This document shows positions 32,210 to 42,953 of a stretch of DNA of 64,000 nt, piece by piece. The translations under genes were made by a program, and so were the position numbers. Source of the DNA: Shinella fusca (GTDB lineage Bacteria > Pseudomonadota > Alphaproteobacteria > Rhizobiales > Rhizobiaceae); the NCBI RefSeq assembly GCF_014203155.1, contig NZ_JACHIK010000003.1:404013-468012 (forward strand), in the 5' to 3' direction. Below the pieces are notes generated by a model. It did not search any database, had not been told where the DNA came from, and saw nothing but the letters and a program-made list of their open reading frames with translations. How positions within the stretch are numbered: the first letter of the stretch is position 1; each line of letters starts with the position of its first letter.

Positions 32210-32896
32210 TCAGGCCATGTAGCGGGCGCTGAGGCCGAAGAGGAAAAGCGCCATCAGGCAGAACACCCCGCCGCCCAGCGCCTGGAACCCCAGGACGCCG
32301 AGGACGCCGCCGAGCGCGAAGGAAACGATCGTGACGAGGTGCAGCCACAGCCGCTGCACGATCTCGGGCCGGCCGGCGGCGGGATCGGCGCCGGCAAGGA
32401 TCGCAAGGCCGATGCCGATGTCGGTCGCGATGCCCGACACATGGGTCGTGCGCACGCGGCTGCCCGAAATGCGCGTCGACGCCGCGTTCTGGAGGCCCAT
32501 CGCCAGGCTGAGGAGGCCGACGACGAGGATGCCGCTGGAGGCGAACATCCGCATGCCGAGCGCAACGCCGATCAGGAGCAGGAGGGCGGCCTCCGCCGCA
32601 AGGGTCAGCGCATAGACGTTGCGAAGCTGCCGGCGCTTGCCCGCCTGGATGAAGAGCGAGGCGATGAAGGCGCCGAGGATGAACATCGCGATGATGACGA
32701 GGAAGGCGAGCGCCGCATTGGTGTGCCAGACCGAGAGCATGTCCGACAGCATCGAGACATTGCCCGTCATGTTCGCCGAGAAATAGCCGTAGGCGAGGAA
32801 GCCCGCGCTGTTCACCGCGCCCGCGACGAGGGTCAGCGTCGCCGCCAGCAGGATATCGATGGACGCCGTTCTGGTGTCGCCTTCCCGAATGAGCAT
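32210..32896 (-). CDS. YoaK/DUF1275 membrane protein
   Basis: A 228-residue protein with six membrane helices. The AGAVNSAGFLAYGYFSANMTGNVS stretch near the N terminus is the DUF1275 signature, and GLQNAASTRISGSRVRTTHVSG with GIATDIG follow in the second half. The transported compound, if any, is not known. The start at 32896 is uncertain; ones 33 and 60 bases upstream are also possible. Confidence 0.85.
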   Translation of the reverse strand: MLIREGDTRTASIDILLAATLTLVAGAVNSAGFLAYGYFSANMTGNVSMLSDMLSVWHTNAALAFLVIIAMFILGAFIASLFIQAGKRRQLRNVYALTLAAEAALLLLIGVALGMRMFASSGILVVGLLSLAMGLQNAASTRISGSRVRTTHVSGIATDIGIGLAILAGADPAAGRPEIVQRLWLHLVTIVSFALGGVLGVLGFQALGGGVFCLMALFLFGLSARYMA

Positions 32897-33011
32897 GTCA
32901 CATGCCGTCCTTTCCAAACGATACGCCATATCGCGACGATTCACGCGGATTGGCAATGGCCGTCACGGCAGGGCGACAAGACATCGCGGGAAGGAAGGCA
33001 TCCGGAAAGTC

Positions 33012-33096
33012 TGGTGCGGGCGGCGGGGATCGAACCCGCACAGCCAAGGCCGAGGGATTTTAAGTCCCTTGCGTCTACCAGTTTCGCCACGCCCGC
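33012..33096 (-). tRNA. tRNA-Leu (anticodon TAA)
   Basis: An 85-base tRNA with encoded CCA. The acceptor GCGGGCG pairs with CGCCCGC before the discriminator A; the D loop has AAACTGGTAGACGC, the anticodon stem-loop is GGGACTTAAAATCCC with TAA, the long variable arm CGGCCTTGGCTG of type II tRNAs follows, and the T arm is GCGGGTTCGATCCCCGC. Confidence 0.97.
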
Positions 33097-33154
33097 TTGG
33101 CTTGCTTTTCGATTTCCCGGAGCAAAACGTCAAGGACGTTTTCAGGGCGGCAAA

Positions 33155-33197
33155 CAAAAAAGGGCGCGGCCCCTGACGCTGGCCGCACCCTCTTTTT
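33155..33197 (-). terminator. Terminator of wrbA
   Basis: GGGCGCGGCC and GGCCGCACCC (33162-33171 and 33181-33190) form a stem with one wobble; the minus strand then reads TTTTTT. It lies 22 bases after the wrbA stop. Confidence 0.8.
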
Positions 33198-33218
33198 CAG
33201 CGACGTCTCAGGAAAACG

Positions 33219-33818
33219 TCAGGCCGAAAGCTTGCCGGCGATCTTGGCGACATGGGCGCCCTGGTAGCGGGCGGCTTCCAGCTCGACCTCGGAAGGCTGG
33301 CGCGAGCCGTCGCCGCCGGTGATGGTGGAGGCGCCGTAGGGCGAGCCGCCCTTGACTTCCTCAACGCCCATCTGGCCCTGGAAGGCATAGGGAAGGCCGA
33401 CGACGACGAGGCCGTGGTGCAGGAGCGTGGGAATGAAGCCGAGGATGGTCGATTCCTGGCCGCCGTGCTGCGTGGCCGTGGAGGTGAAGACGGAGCCGAC
33501 CTTGCCGACCAGCTTGCCCTGCGCCCACAGGCCGCCTGTCTGATCCCAGAAATTGCGCATCTGCGAGGCGACCGTGCCGTAGCGCGTGCCGGCGCCGACG
33601 ATGATGGCGTCGTAGTTTTCGAGTTCGGCAACGGTGGCGATCTCGGCCTTCTGGTCCATCTTGTAGTAGGAGGCCTTGGCGACGTCGTCCGGCACCAGCT
33701 CGGGAACGCGCTTGACCGTCACCTCGGCACCGGCCGATTTCGCGCCTTCCGCCACGGCATAGGCCATGGTCTCGATGTGGCCGTAGGCCGAATAATAAAG
33801 AACCAGAACTTTCGCCAT
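33219..33818 (-). CDS. wrbA: NAD(P)H:quinone oxidoreductase WrbA
   Basis: A 199-residue flavodoxin-fold enzyme reducing quinones by two electrons. FMN loop [13 protein letters not shown] is at the N terminus, [20 protein letters not shown] at residues 76-95 and [20 protein letters not shown] near 140 close the FMN site. Length equals the family standard. It follows tRNA-Leu and ends in a clear terminator. Confidence 0.96.
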   Translation of the reverse strand: MAKVLVLYYSAYGHIETMAYAVAEGAKSAGAEVTVKRVPELVPDDVAKASYYKMDQKAEIATVAELENYDAIIVGAGTRYGTVASQMRNFWDQTGGLWAQGKLVGKVGSVFTSTATQHGGQESTILGFIPTLLHHGLVVVGLPYAFQGQMGVEEVKGGSPYGASTITGGDGSRQPSEVELEAARYQGAHVAKIAGKLSA

Positions 33819-33987
33819 CGTCGTCTCCTGTCTGCAAAGGTCTTTCCGCTTGATCGCGGCGTCGGCTTGGATGTAGCACTTTGAAGACCCGTCGACCCAG
33901 AAGCCCTAAGGTCGACAGACTGTTCACCCGCCATTGACAATGCCGTCCGTTCCGGCCGGCATTCCTGCACGAACATCAGAGAACGCC

Positions 33988-34746
33988 ATGAGCTCCAGCA
34001 CCATCGCCACCGCCGCCATGCTCGCCATCGGCGACGAGCTTCTTTCCGGGCGCACCAAGGACAAGAATATCGGCCAGCTCGCCGACATGCTCTTCCTCGC
34101 CGGCATCGACCTCAAGGAGGTGCGCATCGTCGGCGACGAGGAGGACGCCATCGTCGAGGCGCTGAATGCGCTTCGGGCGCGCTACACCTATGTCTTCACC
34201 TCCGGCGGCATCGGCCCGACCCATGACGACATCACGGCGGATGCCGTCTCGAAGGCCTTTGGCGTGCCCTGCCTGCACGATCCGCTGGCGATGGAACTGC
34301 TCGGCGCCATGTATGCGCGGCGCGGCGTGGAGTTCAACGAGGCGCGCAAGCGCATGGCCCGCATGCCCGAAGGCGCCACCCATATCGAGAACGCCGTCTC
34401 GACGGCACCGGGCTTCCAGATCGGCAATGTCTACGTCATGGCCGGCGTGCCGCAGGTCTTCACCGCCATGCTCGGCACCGTGGTGCCGAGGCTCGAAGGC
34501 GGCAGGCCCATGCTCTCGCGCTCCGTCGCCTCCCCCTTCGGCGAGGGCGATATCGGCAGCGCACTCGCGCAGATCCAGAAGGACCATCCCGAGACGAGCA
34601 TCGGTTCCTATCCGCGCTTTTCGGAGAACCGCTTCTCGACCGAAATCGTCATCCGCAGCCGCGAGGAAGCACCGGCGGAAGCCGCCGAACGTGATATACT
34701 CGCGATGATTGCCGACATCGCCGCGGCCAAGGCCGCCTCTTCTTGA
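33988..34746 (+). CDS. CinA-type molybdopterin-binding domain protein
   Basis: A 252-residue protein with a MoCF_biosynth domain: AAMLAIGDELLSGRTKDKN at the N terminus, TSGGIGPTHDDITADAV near 75, and MPEGATHIENAVSTAPGFQI followed by AGVPQVFTAML. It lacks the C-terminal nicotinamide-deamidase part of full-length CinA, as usual for the short proteobacterial form. Function is unsettled. Confidence 0.9.
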   Translation: MSSSTIATAAMLAIGDELLSGRTKDKNIGQLADMLFLAGIDLKEVRIVGDEEDAIVEALNALRARYTYVFTSGGIGPTHDDITADAVSKAFGVPCLHDPLAMELLGAMYARRGVEFNEARKRMARMPEGATHIENAVSTAPGFQIGNVYVMAGVPQVFTAMLGTVVPRLEGGRPMLSRSVASPFGEGDIGSALAQIQKDHPETSIGSYPRFSENRFSTEIVIRSREEAPAEAAERDILAMIADIAAAKAASS

Positions 34747-34810
34747 TCCGGATCAAGGTTTTGGCGGTGCGGCAGGCGCAGGTTTCGTTTGAACCACACA
34801 GGAGGCAGAC

Positions 34811-35653
34811 ATGACCTACAAGACCATCGTGGCGGTGCTCAGCGCCGCGGAGGATGCCGGCAAGGTGACGGACCATGTGCTGGCGCTCGCGCGCAGCACG
34901 GGCGGCCATGTCATCGGCATCCATGCCGAAGCCCCGGTCGTGGTGACGCTGATCGCGCCCATGGAATATCCCGATCCGAACGCCGTGCTCGACCTGCAGG
35001 AGCGCGCCCAGCGCCAGTCGCGCGAGGTGGAGGCCGCCTTCCGCTCGCGCTGCGAGCGCGACGACATCTCCTATGAATGGCGCCTCTTCACCGGCGCCGC
35101 CGGCTATGCCTCGGCGGGCGTCATCGAGAGCGCCCGCGGCGCCGACCTCGTCATCGCCGGCCAGTTCGACCCGGATTTCGACGGCCCGGCGCGCGAGGAC
35201 ATCGAGGATCTGCTCTATGAGAGCGGGCGCCCGGTCTACCTCATCTCCAACGCGCCGGCCGGGCCGGAGCCGATCCGCAAGGTGCTGCTCGCCTGGAACG
35301 GCTCGCGCGAATCGGCACGCGCCGCCTTCGACGCCCTGCCCTTCCTGACGGCGGCCGAGAGCGTCGAGATCTTCACCGTCGATCCGCCGGACGATTCCAC
35401 CCAGTCGCACGATTTCTGCGGCGCCGAGCTTGCCGCGTCCCTTGCGCGCCATGGCGTGACCGTCACCGTCGCCTCCGGCGCCTCGCACGGGCATTCGGTG
35501 GCCGAGGCGCTGAACCGGCGCGCGACCGAGATCGACGCCAGCCTCATCGTCATGGGCGCCTACAGCCATTCGCGGCTGCGCCAGCGCCTCTTCGGCGGCG
35601 TGACGAGCGCGATGATGCGCAGCGCCCGCGTGCCCACGCTGATGTCGCGCTAG
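34811..35653 (+). CDS. Tandem universal stress protein
   Basis: A 280-residue protein with two USP folds. The first starts YKTIVAVLSAAEDAGKVTDH, and the second starts near residue 155 with IRKVLLAWNGSRESARAAFD and ends with the ATP-loop-type signature VMGAYSHSRLRQRLFGGVTS. An AGGAGGCAG site precedes the ATG. The partner or signal is unknown. Confidence 0.92.
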   Translation: MTYKTIVAVLSAAEDAGKVTDHVLALARSTGGHVIGIHAEAPVVVTLIAPMEYPDPNAVLDLQERAQRQSREVEAAFRSRCERDDISYEWRLFTGAAGYASAGVIESARGADLVIAGQFDPDFDGPAREDIEDLLYESGRPVYLISNAPAGPEPIRKVLLAWNGSRESARAAFDALPFLTAAESVEIFTVDPPDDSTQSHDFCGAELAASLARHGVTVTVASGASHGHSVAEALNRRATEIDASLIVMGAYSHSRLRQRLFGGVTSAMMRSARVPTLMSR

Positions 35654-35764
35654 GGCCAATGGCCTGTGGATCGCCGGGCGTTGATGGCCCGGCGACGATT
35701 TCCTTGGCGGGCAAACTGCATTAGAGAGGGGGAATCTTCATTTTCCGCCTATCAGGAGCCCGTC

Positions 35765-36262
35765 ATGTCGCTGCCCGACAAAGCCTTCCCCGTATCCTGG
35801 GACCAGTTCCACCGCGACGCCCGCGCGCTTGCCTGGCGGCTGGCGGACGGCGGACGGGAATGGCGGGCCATCGTCTGCATCACCCGCGGCGGCCTCGTGC
35901 CGGCCGCCATCGTCTCGCGCGAATTGAATATCCGCCTCATCGAGACGGTCTGCGTCGCCTCCTATCACGACTATGTCTCGCAGGGCGAAATGCATGTGCT
36001 GAAGGGCATCGCGCCGGAGCTGACGCAGGAAGGCGGCGAAGGCATTCTCATCGTCGACGACCTGACGGACACCGGCAAGACGGCCGCCGAGGTGCGCGCC
36101 ATGCTGCCCAAGGCGCATTTCGCCGCCGTCTACGCCAAGCCGAAGGGCCGCCCGCTGGTCGACACCTTCATCACCGAGGTCAGCCAGGACACCTGGATCT
36201 ATTTCCCCTGGGACATGGGTTTCACCTACCAGGAGCCGATCGCCAAGGGCACGCGCGGCTAA
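35765..36262 (+). CDS. gpt: Xanthine phosphoribosyltransferase
   Basis: A 165-residue purine salvage enzyme that converts xanthine and guanine to nucleotides. The PRPP-binding loop is [17 protein letters not shown], with [20 protein letters not shown] at the hood side and the aromatic [24 protein letters not shown] end typical of bacterial Gpt. Start at 35765 fits the family start. Confidence 0.94.
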   Translation: MSLPDKAFPVSWDQFHRDARALAWRLADGGREWRAIVCITRGGLVPAAIVSRELNIRLIETVCVASYHDYVSQGEMHVLKGIAPELTQEGGEGILIVDDLTDTGKTAAEVRAMLPKAHFAAVYAKPKGRPLVDTFITEVSQDTWIYFPWDMGFTYQEPIAKGTRG

Positions 36263-37031
36263 GCGCTTCCCCCAATTTCGCAAGACGTGATTCGAGCCGG
36301 CGGATGGCCTCGTCCGCCGGCTTCGCCTTTCCGCGTTTCCCGCTGCAGCCTGCCTGCGGCACGGCGCGTTCCGCCGCCGTCGGCGGCAATCGCGGCGCTT
36401 CGGCGCAGCATCGGGAGAATCACTTTATCCACGGATCACAACTCGCCGCGGATGGCTATTCCCGGAAGTCGGGGGGTGGAAAAACCCTCTCTTTTCACCC
36501 GTGATTTTTTTCGCTTTTCCACAGCCGCCTGCCGCGCGGACCCGTCTTTCGGCACGAAGCTGCTGATTTTTCAGGGCTTGGACGATGTCCCCATTTTCCA
36601 CAGCCCGAAGGCACAAGATATAGGGTTCAAACTTCAGTCACAAACCAGCCCTTGACGGGAATCGGCCACATGAGGTTAATGAAAACCTAGTTGCGGCGGC
36701 GACTGGACCGTGTTGTTACGAGGTCGGTTCTCATCACGAATTCGCGTTCCCATGCGCATGTGGCCGGGTGGATGATCCGCTCGCCGCACGGGTGCTTTCG
36801 CGCCCGGCTTCCGGATGTGCCGCAGCGACTGCCGGGTCTGGAAAAAAGAACCTGTTGATACTATATTTAGTATTTGCAGCCAAACTCAGCGCAAGATACA
36901 GGATGCTCGAGATCGATCGGGCTTCCCGCAAGGACTGGACGATTTGGGCTGGCTGCAAGAGGATTGCGGCCGGACGGGGATAATTGCGCCCTGCTTTCGG
37001 AGCAGGATGCGGCAGCAGAGGACAACGGAAG
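36263..37031 (+). promoter_or_regulatory. nrdJ upstream control region: NrdR boxes and DnaA-box-like sites
   Basis: A 769-base stretch with no convincing gene. Two NrdR-type boxes lie in tandem at 36858-36873 (ATACTATATTTAGTAT) and 36890-36905 (CGCAAGATACAGGATG), 32 bases apart, the spacing expected for the repressor NrdR. A third, CACAAGATATAGGGTT, is at 36612-36627. DnaA-box-like sequences are TTATCCACG at 36425 and TTTTCCACA at 36515 and 36594. They suggest that ribonucleotide reductase is tied to nucleotide levels and to the replication initiator. Confidence 0.65.
36295..36329 (+). terminator. Probable terminator of gpt
   Basis: AGCCGGCGGA and TCCGCCGGCT (36295-36304 and 36313-36322) form a 10-pair stem with an 8-base loop, followed by TCGCCTTT. 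It lies 33 bases after the gpt stop. The T-run is short. Confidence 0.5.
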
Positions 37032-40000
37032 ATGCGCATAGAACGTCGTTTCACCAAACCCGGCCAGTCGGCCTATGCGGAGATCGAATTCCGCAAGGCC
37101 GTCAGCGAGATCAAGAACCCGGACGGTTCCATCGTCTTCCGGCTCGCCGATATCGATGTGCCCGCACAGTTCTCCCAGGTCGCCGCCGATATCCTCGCGC
37201 AGAAATATTTCCGCAAGGCCGGCGTGCCCGCGCGCCTGAAGAAGGTGGAGGAGAACGACGTTCCCTCCTTCCTGTGGCGCTCCGTGCCCGACACCGAAGC
37301 CCTCAAGGCGCTCCCCGAGGGTGAGCGCTACGGCTCGGAAACCGATGCCCGCCAGGTCTTCGACCGTCTCGCCGGCACCTGGACCTACTGGGGCTGGAAG
37401 GGCAAGTATTTCGCTTCCGAGGAAGACGCTGCCGCCTTCAAGGACGAACTTGCCTACATGCTCGCCACGCAGCGCGTTGCCCCGAACTCGCCGCAGTGGT
37501 TCAACACGGGCCTTCACTGGGCCTACGGCATCGACGGCCCCGGCCAGGGCCATTTCTATGTCGATCCCTTCACCGGCAAGCTGACCAAGTCCAAGTCCGC
37601 CTACGAGCATCCCCAGCCGCACGCCTGCTTCATCCAGTCCGTCGAGGACGACCTCGTCAACGAGAACGGCATCATGGACCTGTGGGTGCGTGAAGCGCGC
37701 CTCTTCAAGTACGGCTCCGGCACCGGCTCCAACTTCTCGCACCTTCGCGGCGAAGGCGAAAAGCTTTCGGGCGGCGGGCGCTCCTCCGGCCTCATGAGCT
37801 TCCTGAAGATCGGCGACCGCGCCGCCGGCGCCATCAAGTCGGGCGGCACGACGCGACGCGCCGCCAAGATGGTCGTGGTCGACATCGACCATCCGGACAT
37901 CGAGGAATACATCAACTGGAAGGTCAAGGAAGAGCAGAAGGTGGCGGCCCTCGTCACCGGCTCCAAGATCGTCGCCGGCCACCTCAAGGCCATCATGAAG
38001 GCCTGCGTCAATTGTTCGGCCGAAGGCGACCGCTGCTACGACCCCACCGAGAACCCGGCCCTCAAGCGCGAAATCCGCGCCGCCAAGAAGAACCAGGTTC
38101 CGGAAAGCTACATCAAGCGCGTCATCCAGTTCGCCAGGCAGGGCTACAAGGACATCGAGTTCAAGACCTACGACACGGACTGGGATTCGGAAGCCTACCT
38201 CACCGTCTCCGGGCAGAACTCCAACAACTCCGTCTCGCTCAAGGACGATTTTTTGCGCGCGGTGGAAAATGATGGGGAATGGCACCTCACCGCCCGCAAG
38301 GACGGCAAGGTGATGAAGACGCTGAAGGCGCGGGACCTGTGGGAATCGATCTCCTACGCCGCCTGGGCCTCGGCCGATCCGGGCCTGCACTTCAACACGA
38401 CGATGAACGACTGGCACACCTGCCCGGCTGCAGGTCCCATCCGCGCATCCAACCCGTGCTCGGAATACATGTTCCTCGACGACACGGCCTGCAACCTCGC
38501 CTCGCTGAACCTCCTCCAGTTCAAGGACGCGGCGACCAAGAAGATCAACATCGCCGACTACGAACACGCCGTGCGCCTGTGGACCATCGTGCTCGAAGTC
38601 TCCGTGATGATGGCGCAGTTCCCGTCCCGCCAGATCGCCGAGCTCTCCTACGAATACCGCACGCTCGGCCTCGGCTATGCCAACATCGGCGGCCTCCTGA
38701 TGTCCTCGGGCATCCCGTACGATTCGGCCGAAGGCCGCGCCATTGCCGGCGCCCTGACCGCCATCATGACGGGCGTTGCCTATGCGACCTCGGCCGAGAT
38801 GGCCGGCGAGCTCGGCCCCTTCCCGAACTTCGCGCCGAACCGCGACAACATGCTGCGCGTCATGCGCAACCACCGCCGCGCCGCCTACGGCGAGGCTGCC
38901 GGCTATGAAGGCCTTTCGGTCAACCCGGTCGCCCTCGTCCATGCCGATTGCTCGGATGAAGCGCTCGTCGCCCATGCCGTCGCCGCCTGGGACAAGGCCG
39001 TGGAACTCGGCGAGAAGCACGGCTACCGCAACGCCCAGACGACCGTGATCGCGCCGACCGGCACGATCGGCCTCGTCATGGACTGCGACACGACCGGCAT
39101 CGAGCCCGACTTCGCGCTCGTCAAGTTCAAGAAGCTCGCCGGCGGCGGCTACTTCAAGATCATCAACCGCGCCGTGCCGGAGGCGCTCCGCACGCTCGGC
39201 TATTCGGAAAGCCAGATCGCCGAGATCGAGGCCTATGCCGTCGGCCACGGCAACATGAACCAGGCACCCGGCGTCAATCCCGGTTCGCTGAAGGCCAGGG
39301 GCTTCACCGACGAGAAGATCGAGGCCGTCAATGCCGGCCTGAAATCCGCCTTCGACATCAAGTTCGCCTTCAACCAGTGGACGCTCGGCGCGGACTTCCT
39401 GAAGGACGTGCTGAAGGTCACCGACGAGCAGCTTTCCGACATGTCCTTCAACCTCCTGGAGCATGTCGGCTTCTCGAAGAAGGAGATCGAGGCCGCAAAC
39501 ATCCACGTCTGCGGTGCGATGACGCTGGAAGGCGCGCCCTTCCTCAAGGCCGAGCACCTGCCGGTCTTCGATTGCGCCAATCCGTGCGGCAAGATCGGCA
39601 AGCGCTACCTGTCGGTCGAAAGCCACATCCGCATGATGGCGGCCGCCCAGCCGTTCATCTCGGGCGCCATCTCCAAGACGATCAACATGCCGAACGAGGC
39701 GACCGTCGAGGACTGCAAGAACGCCTACATGCTCTCCTGGAAGCTCGCGCTGAAGGCGAACGCCCTCTACCGCGACGGCTCCAAGCTCTCCCAGCCGCTC
39801 AATTCCGCGCTGATCGAGGACGAGGACGACGAGGACGATGCCGTCGAGGCGCTGGTCGCAGCCCCCGCTGCCGCCCAGGCCGTGCAGGTTACGGAAAAGA
39901 TCGTCGAGAAGATCGTCGAGCGCTTCGTCCGCGACCGTGAGAAGCTGCCGAACCGCCGCCAGGGCTACACCCAGAAGGCCGTCATCGGCGGGCACAAGGT

Positions 40001-40850
40001 GTACCTGCGCACCGGCGAATTCGGCGACGGCCGCCTCGGCGAGATATTCATCGACATGCACAAGGAAGGCGCCGCCTTCCGCGCGATGATGAACAACTTC
40101 GCCATCGCCATCTCGCTGGGTCTGCAGTACGGCGTGCCGCTGGAAGAATATGTGGAGGCCTTCACCTTCACCAAGTTCGAGCCGGCCGGCATGGTGCAGG
40201 GCAACGACGCGATCAAGAACGCGACGTCGATCCTCGACTACGTGTTCCGGGAACTGGCGATCTCCTATCTCGGCCGCCACGACCTTGCCCATATCGATAC
40301 GTCCGACTTCTCCAACACGGCGATCGGCAAGGGCATCAAGGAAGGCAAGACGAACCTGATCTCGACCGGCTGGACGCGCGGCCACAAGCCGACGCTCATC
40401 CAGGGCGGCCAGGCCGGCGAGCGCCAGCTTTCCGAGCCGAAGGGTTCGGCCACCGCCGCCCCCGCCAAGGCTTCGTCCGCAGGCAACGTCACCACCTTCG
40501 CCGGCAGCGCCGCGCGCAAGCTGGAGCCGGCAATCGCCGCCGCCAGCTCCGAGATCGTCGCCTTCAAGCGCGACTACGAGGAGCGCGCCGCCGACCTTGC
40601 GGAAGAGATCGCCGACGACAGCGCCGAGGAAGCCACCGAAGGCGTGACCGCCCTCTTCTCCGACAAGGCCGCCGCCGATGCCGCATCGGCCAAGGCCGAG
40701 GCCAAGAAGCTGGAAAACGAACGCCGCATGCGCTCCATCGCGCAGGGCTACACCGGCAACATGTGCTCGGAGTGCCAGAACTTCACGATGGTCCGCAACG
40801 GCACCTGCGAGAAGTGCGACACCTGCGGCGCCACGAGCGGCTGCAGCTGA
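37032..40850 (+). CDS. nrdJ: Adenosylcobalamin-dependent (class II) ribonucleotide reductase
   Basis: A 1272-residue enzyme that reduces ribonucleotides using vitamin B12. Recognised features are the [15 protein letters not shown] region near 150, the [20 protein letters not shown] and [20 protein letters not shown] active-site segment near 470, [20 protein letters not shown] near 680, and the C-terminal four-cysteine domain [16 protein letters not shown] to [11 protein letters not shown]. Length is that of the alphaproteobacterial NrdJ. The ATG at 37032 follows GGAAG. A terminator lies 27 bases after the stop. Confidence 0.97.
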   Translation: MRIERRFTKPGQSAYAEIEFRKAVSEIKNPDGSIVFRLADIDVPAQFSQVAADILAQKYFRKAGVPARLKKVEENDVPSFLWRSVPDTEALKALPEGERYGSETDARQVFDRLAGTWTYWGWKGKYFASEEDAAAFKDELAYMLATQRVAPNSPQWFNTGLHWAYGIDGPGQGHFYVDPFTGKLTKSKSAYEHPQPHACFIQSVEDDLVNENGIMDLWVREARLFKYGSGTGSNFSHLRGEGEKLSGGGRSSGLMSFLKIGDRAAGAIKSGGTTRRAAKMVVVDIDHPDIEEYINWKVKEEQKVAALVTGSKIVAGHLKAIMKACVNCSAEGDRCYDPTENPALKREIRAAKKNQVPESYIKRVIQFARQGYKDIEFKTYDTDWDSEAYLTVSGQNSNNSVSLKDDFLRAVENDGEWHLTARKDGKVMKTLKARDLWESISYAAWASADPGLHFNTTMNDWHTCPAAGPIRASNPCSEYMFLDDTACNLASLNLLQFKDAATKKINIADYEHAVRLWTIVLEVSVMMAQFPSRQIAELSYEYRTLGLGYANIGGLLMSSGIPYDSAEGRAIAGALTAIMTGVAYATSAEMAGELGPFPNFAPNRDNMLRVMRNHRRAAYGEAAGYEGLSVNPVALVHADCSDEALVAHAVAAWDKAVELGEKHGYRNAQTTVIAPTGTIGLVMDCDTTGIEPDFALVKFKKLAGGGYFKIINRAVPEALRTLGYSESQIAEIEAYAVGHGNMNQAPGVNPGSLKARGFTDEKIEAVNAGLKSAFDIKFAFNQWTLGADFLKDVLKVTDEQLSDMSFNLLEHVGFSKKEIEAANIHVCGAMTLEGAPFLKAEHLPVFDCANPCGKIGKRYLSVESHIRMMAAAQPFISGAISKTINMPNEATVEDCKNAYMLSWKLALKANALYRDGSKLSQPLNSALIEDEDDEDDAVEALVAAPAAAQAVQVTEKIVEKIVERFVRDREKLPNRRQGYTQKAVIGGHKVYLRTGEFGDGRLGEIFIDMHKEGAAFRAMMNNFAIAISLGLQYGVPLEEYVEAFTFTKFEPAGMVQGNDAIKNATSILDYVFRELAISYLGRHDLAHIDTSDFSNTAIGKGIKEGKTNLISTGWTRGHKPTLIQGGQAGERQLSEPKGSATAAPAKASSAGNVTTFAGSAARKLEPAIAAASSEIVAFKRDYEERAADLAEEIADDSAEEATEGVTALFSDKAAADAASAKAEAKKLENERRMRSIAQGYTGNMCSECQNFTMVRNGTCEKCDTCGATSGCS

Positions 40851-40877
40851 TCGACCTTGCCTGATGAGGTAGAACCG

Positions 40878-40905
40878 AAACCCGGGGAGCGATCCCCGGG
40901 TTTCT
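40878..40905 (+). terminator. Terminator of nrdJ
   Basis: AAACCCGGGG (40878-40887) and CCCCGGGTTT (40894-40903) pair perfectly around a 6-base loop, followed by CTTCG. It follows the nrdJ stop by 27 bases. Confidence 0.8.
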
Positions 40906-41049
40906 TCGTCTCGGCGCGCCGGTTCGAACCGGGATCCCGGCCGTCTCTTCCGGACAAGCGTTGCAGCACCGGCGAGCGCGGGGTACATGCAAGCCTCCCG
41001 TTACGGGAATCGTGCAGAACCGAATCCCGTGATGCGGAAGGAACCGTTT

Positions 41050-42042
41050 ATGCCGATAGAACCGCGCCGGGGTCTTGTCGCCCTTGCCTATCGCGCCCTC
41101 GTCCTGCCGGGCGCCATCGCCTATCTCTTCGCCGTCGGCATCGTGGTGCTGGCCGCCGATCGGTTCTGGCTCGTCGACCTCATCACCTTCGCCTGGCCCT
41201 ATGTCGTTGCCGCCGGGATTTTCCTGCTCGTCGCGGCCTGCCTGACGCGGCGGGTGAAGGCCATCGTGCTTGCTGTCGCCGGCCTTGCGGTGGCGGCCGT
41301 TCCGGCGATGGATATCCAGGCCGCCCACATGTCGACGGCCGGCAGCGGGCTGAAGGTGCTGACGGCCAACCTCTATGTCGACAACGTGCGGCCACCGGCC
41401 GGCTTCATCGCCCTCCTCAAGGCGGAAAAACCCGATATCGTCGTTCTGGAGGAAACCACGCCGGCCTGGGAGCAGGCGATTTCCGCGGCGGGCCTCTTTC
41501 CCTATGAGAGCGACCATGCCGTGGTCATGCGCGACGCCATCAAGGTCTATTCGACGCTGCCGATCCGCGCCGAGACGGCGCTGAAGCGCGCCTTCACCGA
41601 GGAGAAGGCCTACAAGCAGCCCTTGCGGCTGGAGCTCGACCTCAGGGGCAAGCCGCTTTTCCTCTACGCCCTCCATCCCGAAACGCCGCGCAAGCTCTGG
41701 CAGTGGCGGGACCGCAACGCCTATCTCTCCTCCGTCGCCGAGGCCGTGAAGGGCGATCTCGAAAAGGCGCCCGTCATCGTTGCCGGCGACTGGAACACGC
41801 CGAGCTGGTCGCCGTTCTTCCGCGCCTTCCTCAGGCAGGCGGGGCTCGTCTCCACCGCCGGCGGCTGGCTGCAGCCGGTGACGCGCTTCAGCATGAAGCT
41901 CGACCGGCTCGCCTATATCGGCGCCTCCATCGACCATGTCGCCGTCTCGCCGGACATTTCGCTGCGTGCCCGGCGCGTCGGCCCGGCCTTCGGCTCCAAC
42001 CATCTGCCGGTGATCGCCGAACTGGCCCTGCCGGAAAGCTGA
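41050..42042 (+). CDS. Membrane-anchored endonuclease/exonuclease/phosphatase-family protein
   Basis: A 330-residue protein. Three or four N-terminal membrane helices (residues 10-85) are followed by an EEP domain: LTANLYVDNVRPPA, the metal-site glutamate in DIVVLEETTPAWE, the VIVAGDWNTPSWSPFFRAFL catalytic core and a final SNHLPVIAEL with the conserved His. This fits the YafD-like EEP group. The substrate is not known. The start at 41050 is preferred for its AAGGAACC spacing. Confidence 0.88.
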   Translation: MPIEPRRGLVALAYRALVLPGAIAYLFAVGIVVLAADRFWLVDLITFAWPYVVAAGIFLLVAACLTRRVKAIVLAVAGLAVAAVPAMDIQAAHMSTAGSGLKVLTANLYVDNVRPPAGFIALLKAEKPDIVVLEETTPAWEQAISAAGLFPYESDHAVVMRDAIKVYSTLPIRAETALKRAFTEEKAYKQPLRLELDLRGKPLFLYALHPETPRKLWQWRDRNAYLSSVAEAVKGDLEKAPVIVAGDWNTPSWSPFFRAFLRQAGLVSTAGGWLQPVTRFSMKLDRLAYIGASIDHVAVSPDISLRARRVGPAFGSNHLPVIAELALPES

Positions 42043-42100
42043 CCCTCGACCCGGCCGAAAAACACTCTATCCTTAGGGTTCACCAGACAAGGAGGCGACG

Positions 42101-42271
42101 ATGCCGAAAGACAAGGACAGCCCGAAGGCTTCGCTCGAGAAGGAGCAGGCAGAGCAGCGCGAGAAATCGGCCGAAGCCGAGCAGGACGACTACCTGGAGG
42201 AAGCGCTGGAGGAGACCTTCCCGGCAAGCGACCCCATCGCCCCCGGCGAGGTGAAGGATCATTCGAAGTGA
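42101..42271 (+). CDS. Small acidic protein with FPASDP motif
   Basis: A 56-residue protein missed by simple length filters. It begins MPKDKDSPKASLEKEQAEQR, a charged helix, and ends ALEETFPASDPIAPGEVKDH, carrying the LEExFPASDPxA motif that is common to many small rhizobial proteins of unknown role. A strong AAGGAGG site lies seven bases upstream. Confidence 0.8.
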   Translation: MPKDKDSPKASLEKEQAEQREKSAEAEQDDYLEEALEETFPASDPIAPGEVKDHSK

Positions 42272-42317
42272 GGCGCAGCGCCGCCCCCTCCGCCCCATCG
42301 CACCCGCCGACGGCGCG

Positions 42318-42953
42318 ATGAGCATCCCCTTCCTCTTCACCGGCCCGCAGGATGCGCCCTTCACCCTGCTCCTCGCCCATGGCAGCGGCGCGCCGATGGA
42401 TTCGCCCGCGATGAATGCCGCAGCCTCCGCGCTTGCGGCAGAAGGCTTGCGCATCGCCCGCTTCGAGTTCGCCTATATGGCGGCGCGCCGCTCGGAAAGC
42501 AGCCGCAGGCCGCCGCCGAAGGCCGAGACGCTGATTCCTGAGTTCGAGGCCGCCGTTGCCGCGCTCGGCGCAAAGGGACCGCTCGTCATCGGCGGCAAGT
42601 CGATGGGCGGGCGCGTCGCCAGCATGGCGGCGGACCGGCTGCATGGGAAGGGGCGCGCCGCCGGCCTCCTTTGCCTCGGCTACCCGTTCCACCCGCCGGA
42701 AAAACCGGCGCAACTGCGCACGGCCCACCTGATGACGCTGGAGACGCCGACGCTCATCTGCCAGGGCACGCGCGATCCGTTCGGAACGGTGGACGAGGTG
42801 CCCGGCTACGGCCTGCCGGAGCGCATCGAAATCCTCTGGCTCGAGGACGGCGACCACGACCTGAAGCCGCGCAAGAGCATTTCCGGCTTTTCCGCCGCCG
42901 ACCATCTTGCCACCATGGCGAAGGCCGTGAAGGCCTGGACCGGAACGCTCTGA
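42318..42953 (+). CDS. Alpha/beta hydrolase, KANL3/Tex30-like
   Basis: A 211-residue hydrolase with the short Tex30-type fold: TLLLAHGSGAPMDSPAMNAA (oxyanion strand and helix), nucleophile Ser in VIGGKSMGGRVASM, an acid Asp in ICQGTRDPFGTVDEV and His in EDGDHDLKPRK. Substrate unknown. The start has no good ribosome site. Confidence 0.85.
   Translation: MSIPFLFTGPQDAPFTLLLAHGSGAPMDSPAMNAAASALAAEGLRIARFEFAYMAARRSESSRRPPPKAETLIPEFEAAVAALGAKGPLVIGGKSMGGRVASMAADRLHGKGRAAGLLCLGYPFHPPEKPAQLRTAHLMTLETPTLICQGTRDPFGTVDEVPGYGLPERIEILWLEDGDHDLKPRKSISGFSAADHLATMAKAVKAWTGTL

Noticed and set aside
36287..36655. 122-codon frame in the nrdJ upstream region
   Set aside because: Composition is Arg/Ser-rich, there is no ribosome site, and it overlaps the DnaA-box-like sites.
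40920..40950. GGTTCGAACC near a stem, suggestive of a tRNA T-arm
   Set aside because: Cannot be extended to an acceptor or anticodon stem; it lies just after the nrdJ terminator.
36867..40988. 1373-codon open frame antisense to nrdJ
   Set aside because: Mirror of the nrdJ codon pattern; no ribosome site, no domain, and it crosses the nrdJ terminator and NrdR boxes.
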